A stretch of 64,000 bases of DNA from the NCBI RefSeq assembly GCF_030733745.1, contig NZ_JASHIK010000002.1:186001-250000 (forward strand). The letters run 5' to 3'. The position numbers and the translations under genes are program-made. The first letter of the stretch is position 1. The number at the start of each line of letters is the position of its first letter. Under the pieces are notes generated by a model that was not told the origin of the DNA, made no database searches, and worked only from the letters and a program-made list of their open reading frames with translations. Source of the stretch: Stappia sp. MMSF_3263. GTDB taxonomy: Bacteria > Pseudomonadota > Alphaproteobacteria > Rhizobiales > Stappiaceae. Shown here in pieces: positions 16,530-25,697 of the stretch.

Positions 16530-17444
16530 TCACTCCCCGACCAGCGTGACATGTTGGGCCGACCAGTTGCCCGGCCACACCTCGGCACCGCCCGCGCGCA
16601 GCGCCCGCACCGCCGCCACAGGCACATCGGCAACCAGGAAAGGCTCCTCGCCCTTCGTCCCGTCCACGGGCGCGATTTCACCGGCGACACCGTGATAGCC
16701 GAGCGAAGGCTCGCAGGGGACATAGAGGGCGGCTCCGGAGACATTCGTGTCGTTCTGGGTGGTTCCGGGCGCGGCACCGACCACACCGCAGACCGCGACC
16801 GAGCACATCAGTTCGATGGCGCGCGCCCTGGCGCAGCCGAAAACGCGGTGATAGCCGGCAAGGCTCGAGGTCATCGAGGGCACGATGAGCAGGTCCGGCG
16901 CATCACGGGCGATGAGGCAGGACAGCGCCGGCATCTCGATATCGAGGCAGATCAGCATCATCACCGACAGGCCGGCGAATTCGAAGTGCACGGCCCTGTC
17001 GCCCGGCGTCAGCAGCCAGCTGTCGCGGTCGAGCTCGAACGGGGTGAGCGCGAGCTTGTCGTGGACGATATCCCGTCCGTCGGAGAGAAGCGCAATCGCC
17101 CGGTTGAGATGGCCGCCCGCCCCGTCGGGCCAGGGCACGGAGCCGGCAACAAGCGACACGCCGTGCCGCGCCACCAACGCGCGAAGATCGGGCAGAAGCA
17201 CTTCGGCCTCGCTCGCCATGAATGCGAGTTCCGACGTGGGTTCAAGACCTTCCGGCTTCCACGCGAGAAAGGCTTCGCTGAGATACTCGGGCAGCACCAG
17301 AAGCGCTGCGCCTTCCGCCCGGGCCCGGGCAAGGCGGGCATCGATCGCGGCAAGGAAACTGCCCCGCGATGGGCCGCCATTGGCGAGATTGAAGGCGCAA
17401 AGCGCGAGGCGGAACGTGTCGGGCAACGAGGCTGGCTGGGTCAT
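16530..17444 (-). CDS. Carbon-nitrogen hydrolase (nitrilase superfamily)
   Basis: A 304-aa protein with the Glu-Lys-Cys catalytic triad in the usual order: Glu in LVLPEYLSE, Lys in HDKLALTPFE and Cys in MLICLDIEMPA. It most likely hydrolyses an amide or nitrile of a small metabolite; no specific substrate can be assigned. The ATG at 17444 was chosen over a TTG at 17480, which adds 12 residues without similarity. The downstream DUF423 gene starts 5 bp after its stop. Confidence 0.88.
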   Translation of the reverse strand: MTQPASLPDTFRLALCAFNLANGGPSRGSFLAAIDARLARARAEGAALLVLPEYLSEAFLAWKPEGLEPTSELAFMASEAEVLLPDLRALVARHGVSLVAGSVPWPDGAGGHLNRAIALLSDGRDIVHDKLALTPFELDRDSWLLTPGDRAVHFEFAGLSVMMLICLDIEMPALSCLIARDAPDLLIVPSMTSSLAGYHRVFGCARARAIELMCSVAVCGVVGAAPGTTQNDTNVSGAALYVPCEPSLGYHGVAGEIAPVDGTKGEEPFLVADVPVAAVRALRAGGAEVWPGNWSAQHVTLVGE

Positions 17445-17548
17445 GCCGGCGATGCTGACCGCAAGCCGTGCCCGGATCAAGACGACAAAACGCGCAGGCG
17501 GGCTGCGCGTCGGTCAATCCTGTTGATGATCGGAACAGACGGGTGCCG

Positions 17549-17752
17549 TCAGTCCTGCAGGCCGAGCATCTTGGCGGCCATCAGCAGCGACGCCAGAACC
17601 AGCCCCGCACGCACCGGCGTGACGGCGGGATCACTGTCCTCGACGCGGGCGGTCACGCCCCTCGCCTGAAGCTGGCGCAAGGCACGCTCCGCATTGTCGG
17701 CAGCATTGTCGACATCGGCCATCAAATGACGCAACTGGGCCCGAGGAGACAT
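17549..17752 (-). CDS. Small hypothetical protein
   Basis: A 67-aa reading frame beginning MSPRAQLRHLMADVDNAADN. The first half is an amphipathic, Ala-rich helix and the end (PVRAGLVLASLLMAAKMLGL) could be one short membrane segment. A GGGATGGAA stretch precedes the ATG at a usable distance. I do not recognise a family. It is not overlapped by another convincing gene. Confidence 0.55.
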   Translation of the reverse strand: MSPRAQLRHLMADVDNAADNAERALRQLQARGVTARVEDSDPAVTPVRAGLVLASLLMAAKMLGLQD

Positions 17753-17869
17753 GATTCCATCCCGCTTCTTCCATCCAGGGACACGTTAGCGCCGGCGAAG
17801 TTTCGCCTTCCTTAACGGAGCGGCAATTCCTGCCGATGGGCAAAAGCCGCCATGTTCCGCATTCGCCTA

Positions 17870-18691
17870 TCAGACACGGCGCGGGGCCGGGTCGAGCACG
17901 CCGGCGGCAATGTCGGCGGCGCCGCTGGCGAACACCAGCTCGACGGCGAACATCGGCCAGCACCCGGCATTGACCTCGATCACGCGGTTCTCCAGGTCGG
18001 TGTTGAAGGAACGCGAGCGCAACAGCGGCGCGCCGACGGAGACCTGAAGCTCGCGCGCCTCGGCCTCGGTCGCGAGATCGGCGAAGATCCGCGTCTCGGC
18101 GCGCACATAGCGGGGAATGCCGGCCGCCGCATAGGCATCGAGGATCGAGCCGCCGCGCGCCACGACCGCCTCCATGCCGGCGAAGACATCGATGCGGAAT
18201 TCCTTGGCGGCGAGATAGACAGGCGTTGCGCCGATGACGATGGCGCTGCGCATCGCGAACACCTCCTCCCCCTCGGCAAGGGAAAAGGCCCGGATCGCGG
18301 CGGCAGAGGCAGGCTTGCGCACCAGCGAGAGGATCTTCAACTCGGCCGCGTCGTCGCAGACCGCTTCGTTGAACGCCTCGTGCCGGTGCACGATGTAGCG
18401 CACGGTGGGCGCGCGCACGAAGATGCCGACGCCCTTTCGGGCCTGCAGTCGTCCCTCGCGCTGGTGGCGGTCGAGGGCGCGGCGCAGCGTGATCCGGCTG
18501 ACGCCGAAGAGCGCGGCAAGATCGTCCTCGCCCGGCAGCTTCTCCCCTTCGGCGAGCGTCCCGCTTTCCAATGCGCTTTCGAGACGGTCATAGATCTGTA
18601 GCCAGATCGGACGGTCGCTCCGGTCGCCATAGGCTTCCGAGGCAAGCCGCCTCAATTCCTCGATCACAGCCAAGGCTCTGGTCCCTCTCAC
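17870..18691 (-). CDS. GntR/HutC family transcriptional regulator
   Basis: About 273 aa. The N-terminal winged helix is visible in PIWLQIYDRLESALESGTL and KLPGEDDLAALFGVSRITLR, and the C-terminal UTRA effector domain follows (FNEAVCDDAAELKILSL onwards). It is divergent from the sugar ABC operon at 18892 and probably represses it until a sugar or sugar-phosphate binds. The start is uncertain: the frame is open to a TTG at 18703, and GTG codons at 18691 and 18667 are alternatives. None has an ideal ribosome site. Confidence 0.88.
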   Translation of the reverse strand: MRGTRALAVIEELRRLASEAYGDRSDRPIWLQIYDRLESALESGTLAEGEKLPGEDDLAALFGVSRITLRRALDRHQREGRLQARKGVGIFVRAPTVRYIVHRHEAFNEAVCDDAAELKILSLVRKPASAAAIRAFSLAEGEEVFAMRSAIVIGATPVYLAAKEFRIDVFAGMEAVVARGGSILDAYAAAGIPRYVRAETRIFADLATEAEARELQVSVGAPLLRSRSFNTDLENRVIEVNAGCWPMFAVELVFASGAADIAAGVLDPAPRRV

Positions 18692-18750
18692 ATCTGCCCG
18701 CAAGCCGCCTCAGAACTTTTCGGGCGACCCGATTTTTCCTGAAAATCCTT

Positions 18751-18836
18751 TATGTCACATATAGTTAATAGACAGGCACTGTCACAGATCTTTCGTCGAG
18801 CCTTGGTAAAACCGGCAGGTCGCTGCTGTGTATACA
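18751..18836. promoter_or_regulatory. Candidate operator palindromes of the GntR regulator
   Basis: Two palindromes share the core TGTCACA: TATGTCACATA (18751-18761) and CTGTCACAG (18779-18787), with centres 27 bp apart. A third, TGTATACA, lies at 18829-18836. They sit between the divergent gntR and ABC operon, where the regulator should bind. Assignment is by position and symmetry only. Confidence 0.45.
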
Positions 18837-18891
18837 GGAAAGAGCGGCACGTCACTCCTGCTCCCCACAGGCTCTCCGAGAGGTTTCCGAC

Positions 18892-20139
18892 ATGGCACAA
18901 TTCACGTCCACGCGCCGCACCTTCCTGGCCGGAACGGCAGGTCTCGCCGCCGCCTCCCTGCTCCCCTTCCGCGCCCTTGCCAGCTCTGACGCGACCGTCA
19001 CGGTTTCCAGCCCCTGGGGCTCCAACCAGCCGTTCCAGAAGGTCGTCGACGCCTACAACGCCAAGAAGACCGGCGTCAGCGTCATCAACCGCATGGACGG
19101 CGATTACCAGGAGATGGCCACCAAGGCGCTCGCCTCGATCGCCTCGGGCCGCCCGCCGGAAATGATGGTCACCGGCTGGAAGTTCGGCTATTTCGCCCGC
19201 CGGACCCTTGGCGCACGCGACCTTGCCGAGATCGACGCCGGCAAGGCGGAGGAGATCATCGGCCGGTTCAAGCCGAACGTCCGCCCGCTCGTCACCATCG
19301 ACGATGCGCTGATCGGCCTGCCCTGGGCGATGTCGACCCCTGTCACCTGGATCAACATGGATCTGTGGCGCGAGGCCGGCCTCGACGAGAACATCCCGCT
19401 CGACGTGAGCCACGCCTGGCTGGTGGAGCAGGCGGCGAGGATCGACAAGGCGCTGGGTGGCAGGAACCATCCGACCTATCGCTCGGCCCTCGATCTTTCC
19501 AACAATGAGTGGACGTCGCAGGCCTATATCCAGAATGCCGGCGGCTTCATCCTCGACGGCGACAAACTCGTGTGCGACAGCGCCGAGGCGATCGAGGGCA
19601 TGACCCGTTTCGCCGAGCCGGTGCGCGCCGAACTGTGGACCAACATGGACTACCGCGCCCAGCAGAAGGCCATGTTCGCCGGCAACATCGCCATCGTCAC
19701 CACCTCCTCCTCCCGCGCGGCGGCCGCAGCCAAGGCAGACATCGAGTTCAAGGACGTGATGTTCCCAAGCATTGAGGGCAACCGCAAGATGAATTCCGGC
19801 GGCAACTTCCTGGCCGTCTACGCCCGAGACGAGGAACTCGCCAGGGCGTCGATGGACTTCCTCGCCTTCTGCGCCTCGAGGGAAGGCCAGGAAATCTGGT
19901 CCGAGGTCGGGTACCTCAACACCTCCGTGCATGATATTCCGCGCGGACCGTTGCAGGAGGCCGCCATCGCCCAACTGGAAGCCGGCCTGACGCCGGAAAC
20001 GATCTGGCCGGGCGCACGCGGTCTCGAGGGCCAGGACGTGTGGCGCCAGTGGGTCGCGCGCATCCTGGACGGCGAGGTCCAGCCGGCCGAAGGCCTTGCT
20101 CGCGCCAAGGACGACCTGGCGCCTCTCGTCGTCAACTGA
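18892..20139 (+). CDS. Sugar ABC transporter substrate-binding protein
   Basis: A 415-aa extracellular solute-binding protein of family 1. The N-terminus (RRTFLAGTAGLAAASLL, cleavage near ALA-SSD) is a Tat-like or Sec signal. The body has family features such as the trapping of a sugar between two lobes (PWGSNQPFQKVVDAYN and GLPWAMSTPVTWIN). GAGAGG lies upstream of the ATG. It is the first gene of an importer operon with two permeases and a PfkB kinase; the sugar is not identifiable from sequence. Confidence 0.92.
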   Translation: MAQFTSTRRTFLAGTAGLAAASLLPFRALASSDATVTVSSPWGSNQPFQKVVDAYNAKKTGVSVINRMDGDYQEMATKALASIASGRPPEMMVTGWKFGYFARRTLGARDLAEIDAGKAEEIIGRFKPNVRPLVTIDDALIGLPWAMSTPVTWINMDLWREAGLDENIPLDVSHAWLVEQAARIDKALGGRNHPTYRSALDLSNNEWTSQAYIQNAGGFILDGDKLVCDSAEAIEGMTRFAEPVRAELWTNMDYRAQQKAMFAGNIAIVTTSSSRAAAAAKADIEFKDVMFPSIEGNRKMNSGGNFLAVYARDEELARASMDFLAFCASREGQEIWSEVGYLNTSVHDIPRGPLQEAAIAQLEAGLTPETIWPGARGLEGQDVWRQWVARILDGEVQPAEGLARAKDDLAPLVVN

Positions 20140-20165
20140 GACGGCGCGAGACGAGAAAGCCCATC

Positions 20166-21068
20166 ATGACCCGCGCCCGTGTGCGGACCGCGATGACGAT
20201 GCTGGCCCCGTATCTGCTGACGGGGCCAGCCATCGTCTTCGTCGCCGTGTTCCTTTACGCCCCGGTGCTGTTTTCCGTCGGCCTGTCCTTCTCCGACTGG
20301 AACTTCATCCACCCGGAGGCGCGCTTCGTCGGGCTGGACAATTACGCCCAGGTGCTCGGCGATCCGTATTTCCGGGAGGCGGCCTGGAACACGGCTCTTT
20401 ATTGCATCGTGTTGATCCCGGCGCAGATCGTCATTCCACTAGCGCTCGCCGCGCTCCTTCTGCGGGTCGGCGAAAGCCGGGCGGGCCGGATCTACAAGCC
20501 GCTTCTGTTCCTGCCGACGATCCTCGCCTACTCGACCGCCGGCATCGCATGGCTGTGGCTGTTCGATCCGCTGAACGGTTTTCTCAACACGGTGCTGACG
20601 ACGCTCGGGCATGCGCCGAGCCGTTGGTACACGGACCCGGACCTGGCGCTGTGGACGGTCGCGATCGTCACCTTCTGGAAGACGTTCGGGCTGAACATGC
20701 TGCTGTTCCTCGCTGCCCTGGTCAGCATTCCGAAGGACATCCTGGAGGCCGCGACCATCGACAAGGCGGGGCCTTTCACCCGGTTCCGGACGATCGAGCT
20801 GCCGCTGATCTCGCCGACTTTCTTCTTTGTGGCCGTCACCACCAGCTTCGGCGTTCTCGACGACATTGTCGGCGTGATCGACGTGCTGACGGGCGGTGGC
20901 CCCTACGGCTCCTCGACCAACATCCTCTACTACATGTTCGAACGGGGGCTGAAATACTTCCAGTTCGGCCAGGCAAGTGCCGCCTCGGTGATCATCATCG
21001 TGCTCGTGCTCGCGGTCACCTGGGCGCAGTTCCGCCTGCTGGAGCGAAAGGTCCATTATGAAAGCTGA
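20166..21068 (+). CDS. Sugar ABC transporter permease (MalF/UgpA type)
   Basis: A 300-aa inner membrane protein with six predicted helices. The EAA loop reads EAATIDKAGPFTRFRTIELP, where the ATPase would dock. The N-terminal helix (LLTGPAIVFVAVFLYAPVLF) is typical of CUT1 importers. The ATG at 20166 starts 26 bp after the binding-protein stop. Its last 11 nt overlap the next permease gene. Confidence 0.93.
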   Translation: MTRARVRTAMTMLAPYLLTGPAIVFVAVFLYAPVLFSVGLSFSDWNFIHPEARFVGLDNYAQVLGDPYFREAAWNTALYCIVLIPAQIVIPLALAALLLRVGESRAGRIYKPLLFLPTILAYSTAGIAWLWLFDPLNGFLNTVLTTLGHAPSRWYTDPDLALWTVAIVTFWKTFGLNMLLFLAALVSIPKDILEAATIDKAGPFTRFRTIELPLISPTFFFVAVTTSFGVLDDIVGVIDVLTGGGPYGSSTNILYYMFERGLKYFQFGQASAASVIIIVLVLAVTWAQFRLLERKVHYES

Positions 21069-21894
21069 TGCCTTCGCGCGCCGCCAACCGGTGAGCCATG
21101 TGCTGCTTGCCGTGGCGACCCTGCTCGCCGTCTTTCCGCTGTTCTGGATGATGACGACGGCCTTCACGCCGAACGAACTGGTGCTCACCAAGGCGTTCCG
21201 CTTCTGGCCCGACGAGCCTTCGCTCGCCAATTTCCGCAAGGCCTTTTCCGAGCAACCGGTCGGCGCCTGGCTGGTCAATTCGCTCGTCATCGCCAGCCTC
21301 GTCACGCTCGGCAAGCTCGCCATCGCCTTCCCGGCGGGCTTTGCCTTCGCGCATCTGCGCTTTGCGGGGCGCGAGTGGTTGTTTCGCGCCATCATCGCGA
21401 CCATGGCCTTCCCGGTGGCCATCGGCATCGTCCCGCTTTATGTGGGCGTGTCGCTGACCGGCTGGTACGATACGCGCGCCGGGGTGATCGTCCCCTCGAT
21501 CGCCTATGTGGGCTTCTACGTCTTCTTCGCCCGCCAGGCCTTCAAGACGCTGCCGCCCGAGATGTTCGAGGCGGCAAGGCTCGACAATGCCGGCCCGTTC
21601 CGGCAATTTTTCCAGATCGCGCTGCCCAATGTGCTGCCCGCTGTCGCCTCGCTCGCGGTGGTGAGCTTCATGGGCGCATGGAACATCTATCTGTGGGCCC
21701 TGCTTGTGCTCGACTCGCCGGAAAAACGGACGCTCGCCATCGGCCTCAAGGCCTTCACCTCGCTCGATGACGTGGAGCCCTTGTGGGGGCCGATGATGGC
21801 GGTCGCCCTGCTCTCGGCCCTGCCCGTGCTCGTGCTCTTCGCCTTCGCGCAGCGCTTCATCATGGCGGCCTTCAGCGGCAAGGTCGGCGCATGA
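21058..21894 (+). CDS. Sugar ABC transporter permease (MalG/UgpE type)
   Basis: A 278-aa partner permease. The EAA motif is EAARLDNAGPFRQFFQIALP, and the usual start is present (LLAVATLLAVFPLFWMMTTAF). It overlaps the upstream permease by 11 nt and the downstream kinase by 4 nt, so the genes are translated in a coupled way. No MsmK/UgpC-type ATPase gene follows, so an ATPase from elsewhere must energise the importer. Confidence 0.93.
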   Translation: MKADAFARRQPVSHVLLAVATLLAVFPLFWMMTTAFTPNELVLTKAFRFWPDEPSLANFRKAFSEQPVGAWLVNSLVIASLVTLGKLAIAFPAGFAFAHLRFAGREWLFRAIIATMAFPVAIGIVPLYVGVSLTGWYDTRAGVIVPSIAYVGFYVFFARQAFKTLPPEMFEAARLDNAGPFRQFFQIALPNVLPAVASLAVVSFMGAWNIYLWALLVLDSPEKRTLAIGLKAFTSLDDVEPLWGPMMAVALLSALPVLVLFAFAQRFIMAAFSGKVGA

Positions 21895-22790
21895 GCCGCA
21901 TCGCGATCCTCGGCAATCTCGGCGTCGACATCCTCTACCGCGTAGCGCGCCTGCCGCGTCAGCACGAGAAGGTGCAGACCCCCGAGATGACGATCGCGGG
22001 CGGCGGCGCGCCGGCCAATGTCGCCCACTGGCTCGCCCGGCTCGGCCATGACGTGAGCTTTCACGCGGTCACGGGAACGGATCCCCTGTCGCGGATGGCG
22101 ACCGGGTTCCTCTCCGATGCGGGTGTCAATGTCACCGGAATTGCCCACCTTCCGGATGTCGGGCCCTCGGTCGCCTCGATCTTCACCGGCGGCACGAGGA
22201 AGGCGATGGTCTGCGGCGGGCCACGCGGGGTCGACGCGCATTGGCGCGCGCTTGCAGCCGGAATCAGCTTTTCAGGTGTCGACCACGTCCATTTCGCACC
22301 CTCCCTTCACGCCTTGCTGTTCGAAGGGGGCCGGCGCGCGGATCTCGCGCAGGCAAGCATCTCGACCGATCTCAACGGCAGTGTCAGCCTGGAGCTGCTG
22401 CGCGATCCCGACATCGCCTTCACCAACGGGGACGAACTGGACGCTGCCCTGAAAACCACCGGCGCGGCGGATCTGGCGGCGCTGCTCGCCGAGGCCCATG
22501 CAGGCGGGACAAGGCGACTGATCGTGACGGAGGGCGACAAGGGCGTCGCCTGCCATCGCGGCGGGGAGACGATCACCGCCCGGCCCGACCCCGTGACGCC
22601 GGTCGACCGCACCGGCGGAGGCGATGCCTTCGCCGCCGGATACCTTCACGCGATGCTGGGCGGATGCGGCGAGGCCGCGGCGCTGCGGGCAGGCTTGAGG
22701 CTTGCACGAGCCGCGCTGTCGGGCATCGGCAGCCGGCCGCAAACGGACGATGTCGCCAGCGCGCTCACGGAGCTTGCAGGTCCGGCGTGA
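21891..22790 (+). CDS. PfkB-family carbohydrate kinase
   Basis: A 299-aa ribokinase-like enzyme. The N-terminal glycine motif (GGGAPANVAHWLARLG) and the C-terminal PfkB signature DRTGGGDAFAAGYLHAML, with the catalytic Asp, are intact. It presumably phosphorylates the sugar brought in by the transporter encoded just upstream. The ATGA overlap with the permease stop marks the same operon. The exact substrate is unknown. Confidence 0.9.
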   Translation: MSRIAILGNLGVDILYRVARLPRQHEKVQTPEMTIAGGGAPANVAHWLARLGHDVSFHAVTGTDPLSRMATGFLSDAGVNVTGIAHLPDVGPSVASIFTGGTRKAMVCGGPRGVDAHWRALAAGISFSGVDHVHFAPSLHALLFEGGRRADLAQASISTDLNGSVSLELLRDPDIAFTNGDELDAALKTTGAADLAALLAEAHAGGTRRLIVTEGDKGVACHRGGETITARPDPVTPVDRTGGGDAFAAGYLHAMLGGCGEAAALRAGLRLARAALSGIGSRPQTDDVASALTELAGPA

Positions 22791-22794
22791 CCAG

Positions 22795-22811
22795 CCTGCC
22801 GGCGTGGCAGG
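22795..22811. terminator. Convergent hairpin between the PfkB kinase gene and recJ
   Basis: CCTGCC (22795-22800) pairs with GGCAGG (22806-22811) around a GGCGT loop, in the 24-bp gap between convergent stops. There is no T-run; a weak bidirectional terminator is the likeliest role. Confidence 0.35.
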
Positions 22812-22814
22812 ACG

Positions 22815-24644
22815 TCAATGACGGACCTTGCGCGGATCCGCCACGTCGATGACCCGAAGCTGGACGCGCTCGCGCCCCTGCCAGCTGTCGATCGAGAGCG
22901 AACCGGCAACATGCAGCGGCGCGGCGCGACCCTCGAGAATCGCCTGGCCGAGCGGCGTGTCGGCCGCCTTGAAGGCGATGGCCTTGAGCGAGCCGCCGCC
23001 GCCATCGCCCAGCGTAAGCCGGACATGGCCCTTGCCGACCACGTCGGCATAGGAAATGCGATGGCTGGGAAAGGCGAAGACCGGCTCGGGGTGACCTGCG
23101 CCGAAGGGGCCGGCCTGTTCCAGCGCATGGATGAGCTCGACGCTCGCGGCACTTGCCGTCAGCGCGCCGTCGATCTTGAGCTCCGTCGTGGCGCGGGCCG
23201 TCTCGACATCGGCCTTGAGCCTTTCGTCGAGGAAAGCCGCGAGATCGGCGAGCCGCTCGCGGCGCACGGTAAGACCGGCCGCCATGGCGTGGCCGCCGCC
23301 CTTTTCCAGGAGCTTTTCCTCGACGGCCTTGCGCACGGCAGCACCGAGATCGACGCCGGGTATCGAGCGGCCCGATCCGGTGCCCTTGCCGTCGACGTCC
23401 CAGGCGATGGCGAAGGCCGGACGGCGGTAGCGGTCCTTCAGGCGCGAGGCGACCAGCCCGACGACGCCGGGATGCCAGCCATCCGCACCGGTGAGCAGCA
23501 CGGCCGGGTCGGATGCCTCGACGGCAACGAGTGCCTGGGCGTCACCCTCCTGCAGCATCTCCGCCTCGATCGCCTGGCGTTCGCCGTTGAGCGCGTCGAG
23601 CCGCTCGGCAATGCCGCGCGCCTCGTCCATGTCACTTGTGGTGAGCAGCCGCGCGCCAAGCGCCGCATCGCCGATGCGTCCGCCGGCATTGATGCGCGGG
23701 CCGATCATGAAGCCGAGGTGATAGGGCGTCGGCGGGCCGTGGATGCGGGCGACATCGCCAAGGGCCGCAAGGCCGGCATTGGCGCGACCATGCAGCGCCA
23801 GCAGTCCCTTGCGCACGAAGGCCCGGTTGAGGCCTTTGAGAGGCACCACGTCGCAGACCGTGCCGACGGCGGCGAGATCCAGAAGCGACAAAAGATCCGG
23901 CTCGCGACGCGCCCGGAAGAACCCCCGCCGGCGCAGTTCGCGGTTGAGCGCGACGACAAAGACGAAGGTGACACCGACGGCGGCCAGATGGCCAAGGCCG
24001 GAAAGGTCGTCCTGGCGGTTGGGATTGACGAGCGCGGCGGTCGGGGGAAGCTCCTCGCCGACCTGGTGGTGATCGAGCACGACCACGTCCAGCCCGACGA
24101 CGCGAGCTTCCTGGAAAGCCTCGAAGGACGTGCTGCCGCAGTCGACGCAGACGAGCAGGCCGGCGCCCTCCTCCCGCAGCATACGGATCGCCGGGCCGTT
24201 CGGCCCGTAGCCCTCAATGATGCGGTCGGGAATATGGATGCGGCTTTGCGTGCCGAGCGCGGCCAGATAGCGTGACAGCAACGCCGAGGAGGTGGCGCCG
24301 TCGACATCGTAGTCGCCGAAGATCGCAACCTGCACGCCCGCCATGACCGCATCGGCGACGCGGGCCGCGCCGGCGTCCATGTCGCGAAGCGTCGAGGGAT
24401 CGGGCATCAGGTCCTTGATCGTGGGATCCAGGAATCCTGCGGCCGCTTCCAGCGACACATCTCGGGCGGCAAGCACCCTTGCGACGATCTCCGGCAGACC
24501 GAGACGCTGCGCGATGGCAAGTGCCGTTGCCCCCTGCTGCGCGGTGAGCCGTTCCCGCCACCCCTTCTCGCCGGCCGAACGCACCACGCCGAGAACGCGG
24601 CGACGCGCGTCGTCGGACAGGGCACTCGGGTCGGGTCGGGTCAT
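22815..24644 (-). CDS. recJ: Single-stranded-DNA-specific 5'-3' exonuclease RecJ
   Basis: A 609-aa DHH-superfamily nuclease acting in recombination and mismatch or base excision repair. Motifs are in order: DYDVDG (from residue 111), CVDCG, DHH (191-193), and the DHHA1 motif GGGHAMAAG, followed by an OB-type C-terminal domain. It is the last gene of the aminotransferase-hom-glpX-recJ run, 25 bp after glpX, an order often seen in Hyphomicrobiales. Confidence 0.97.
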   Translation of the reverse strand: MTRPDPSALSDDARRRVLGVVRSAGEKGWRERLTAQQGATALAIAQRLGLPEIVARVLAARDVSLEAAAGFLDPTIKDLMPDPSTLRDMDAGAARVADAVMAGVQVAIFGDYDVDGATSSALLSRYLAALGTQSRIHIPDRIIEGYGPNGPAIRMLREEGAGLLVCVDCGSTSFEAFQEARVVGLDVVVLDHHQVGEELPPTAALVNPNRQDDLSGLGHLAAVGVTFVFVVALNRELRRRGFFRARREPDLLSLLDLAAVGTVCDVVPLKGLNRAFVRKGLLALHGRANAGLAALGDVARIHGPPTPYHLGFMIGPRINAGGRIGDAALGARLLTTSDMDEARGIAERLDALNGERQAIEAEMLQEGDAQALVAVEASDPAVLLTGADGWHPGVVGLVASRLKDRYRRPAFAIAWDVDGKGTGSGRSIPGVDLGAAVRKAVEEKLLEKGGGHAMAAGLTVRRERLADLAAFLDERLKADVETARATTELKIDGALTASAASVELIHALEQAGPFGAGHPEPVFAFPSHRISYADVVGKGHVRLTLGDGGGGSLKAIAFKAADTPLGQAILEGRAAPLHVAGSLSIDSWQGRERVQLRVIDVADPRKVRH

Positions 24645-24669
24645 GCGGTCGCCTTCAGCGCCTCGCGTT

Positions 24670-25665
24670 TCAGTCGAGGTGGAACTTCTCGAGCTGGGTG
24701 TGGCGTGCCTTGATGTAACGGACCGTTCCGGTCGCCGCGCGCATCACCACGGTGTGGGTGGTGATGTCGGTGCGACCGAAGCGCACGCCCTGCAGGAAGT
24801 TGCCGTCGGTGACGCCGGTGGCGGCGAAGAGCACATCGCCCTTTGCCATGTCTTCCATCGTGTACTTGCGCTTGATGTCGTCGATGCCCATCCGGTGGGC
24901 GCGCTCGACCTGCTCGTCGCGGGTGATGACCAGCCGCCCCTGCATCTGGCCGCCGATGCAGCGCAGCGCCGCGGCCGCCAGAACGCCTTCCGGCGCGCCG
25001 CCGATGCCCATGTAGATGTCGATGCCGGTTTCATCGGCATCGGTGGTGTGGATGATGCCGGCGACGTCGCCATCGCCGATCAGACGGACGGAAACGCCGG
25101 TGGCGCGCAGTTCCTCGATCAGGCGGGCATGGCGCGGACGGTCGAGAACGCAGGCCGTGATCTCGCCGACGGGAACACCCTTGGCCTTGGCCAGCGCCTC
25201 GATGTTCTCCACCGCGGGAGCGTCAAGATCGACGATGCCGGCGGGATAGCCCGGACCGATGGCGATCTTGTCCATGTAGCTGTCGGGTGCGTTGAGCAGC
25301 CCGCCCTTCGGCGCCATGGCGATGACGGCGAGCGAGTTCGGCAGGTTCTTGGCGCAGATCGTCGTGCCCTCGAGCGGATCGAGGGCGATGTCCACTGCCG
25401 GGCCGTCGCCGGTGCCGACCGTCTCGCCGATATAGAGCATCGGCGCCTCATCGCGCTCGCCCTCGCCGATGGTCACCGTGCCGTCGATCGGCAGGCAGTT
25501 GAGCTCGCGGCGCATCGCGTCGACGGCGGCCTGGTCGGCGGCCATCTCGTCGCCACGGCCGCGCAGGCGGGCGGCGGCGACGGCGGCGCGTTCGGTGACG
25601 CGGGCCAGTTCCAGGGTCAGAATGCGGTCGAGAGCTTCACTGGGGGCGGTTTCGGTCTTGGACAT
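24670..25665 (-). CDS. glpX: Fructose-1,6-bisphosphatase class II
   Basis: A 331-aa metal-dependent phosphatase of gluconeogenesis and the Calvin cycle. Class II signatures are visible in IDGTVTIGEGERDEAPMLY, DPLEGTTICAKN and IGGAPEGVLAAAALR. GAGG lies 6 nt before the ATG. It sits 32 bp downstream of hom in the same direction, so it is likely in one operon with hom and recJ. Confidence 0.96.
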   Translation of the reverse strand: MSKTETAPSEALDRILTLELARVTERAAVAAARLRGRGDEMAADQAAVDAMRRELNCLPIDGTVTIGEGERDEAPMLYIGETVGTGDGPAVDIALDPLEGTTICAKNLPNSLAVIAMAPKGGLLNAPDSYMDKIAIGPGYPAGIVDLDAPAVENIEALAKAKGVPVGEITACVLDRPRHARLIEELRATGVSVRLIGDGDVAGIIHTTDADETGIDIYMGIGGAPEGVLAAAALRCIGGQMQGRLVITRDEQVERAHRMGIDDIKRKYTMEDMAKGDVLFAATGVTDGNFLQGVRFGRTDITTHTVVMRAATGTVRYIKARHTQLEKFHLD

Positions 25666-25697
25666 CGGTTCCTCGAATATGGGACTTTGCTTGCGGC

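Noticed and set aside
18240-19720. Further CCTCCTCCC anti-SD motifs near 18258 and 19705
   Set aside because: They lie inside coding sequence, without flanking stems or terminators.
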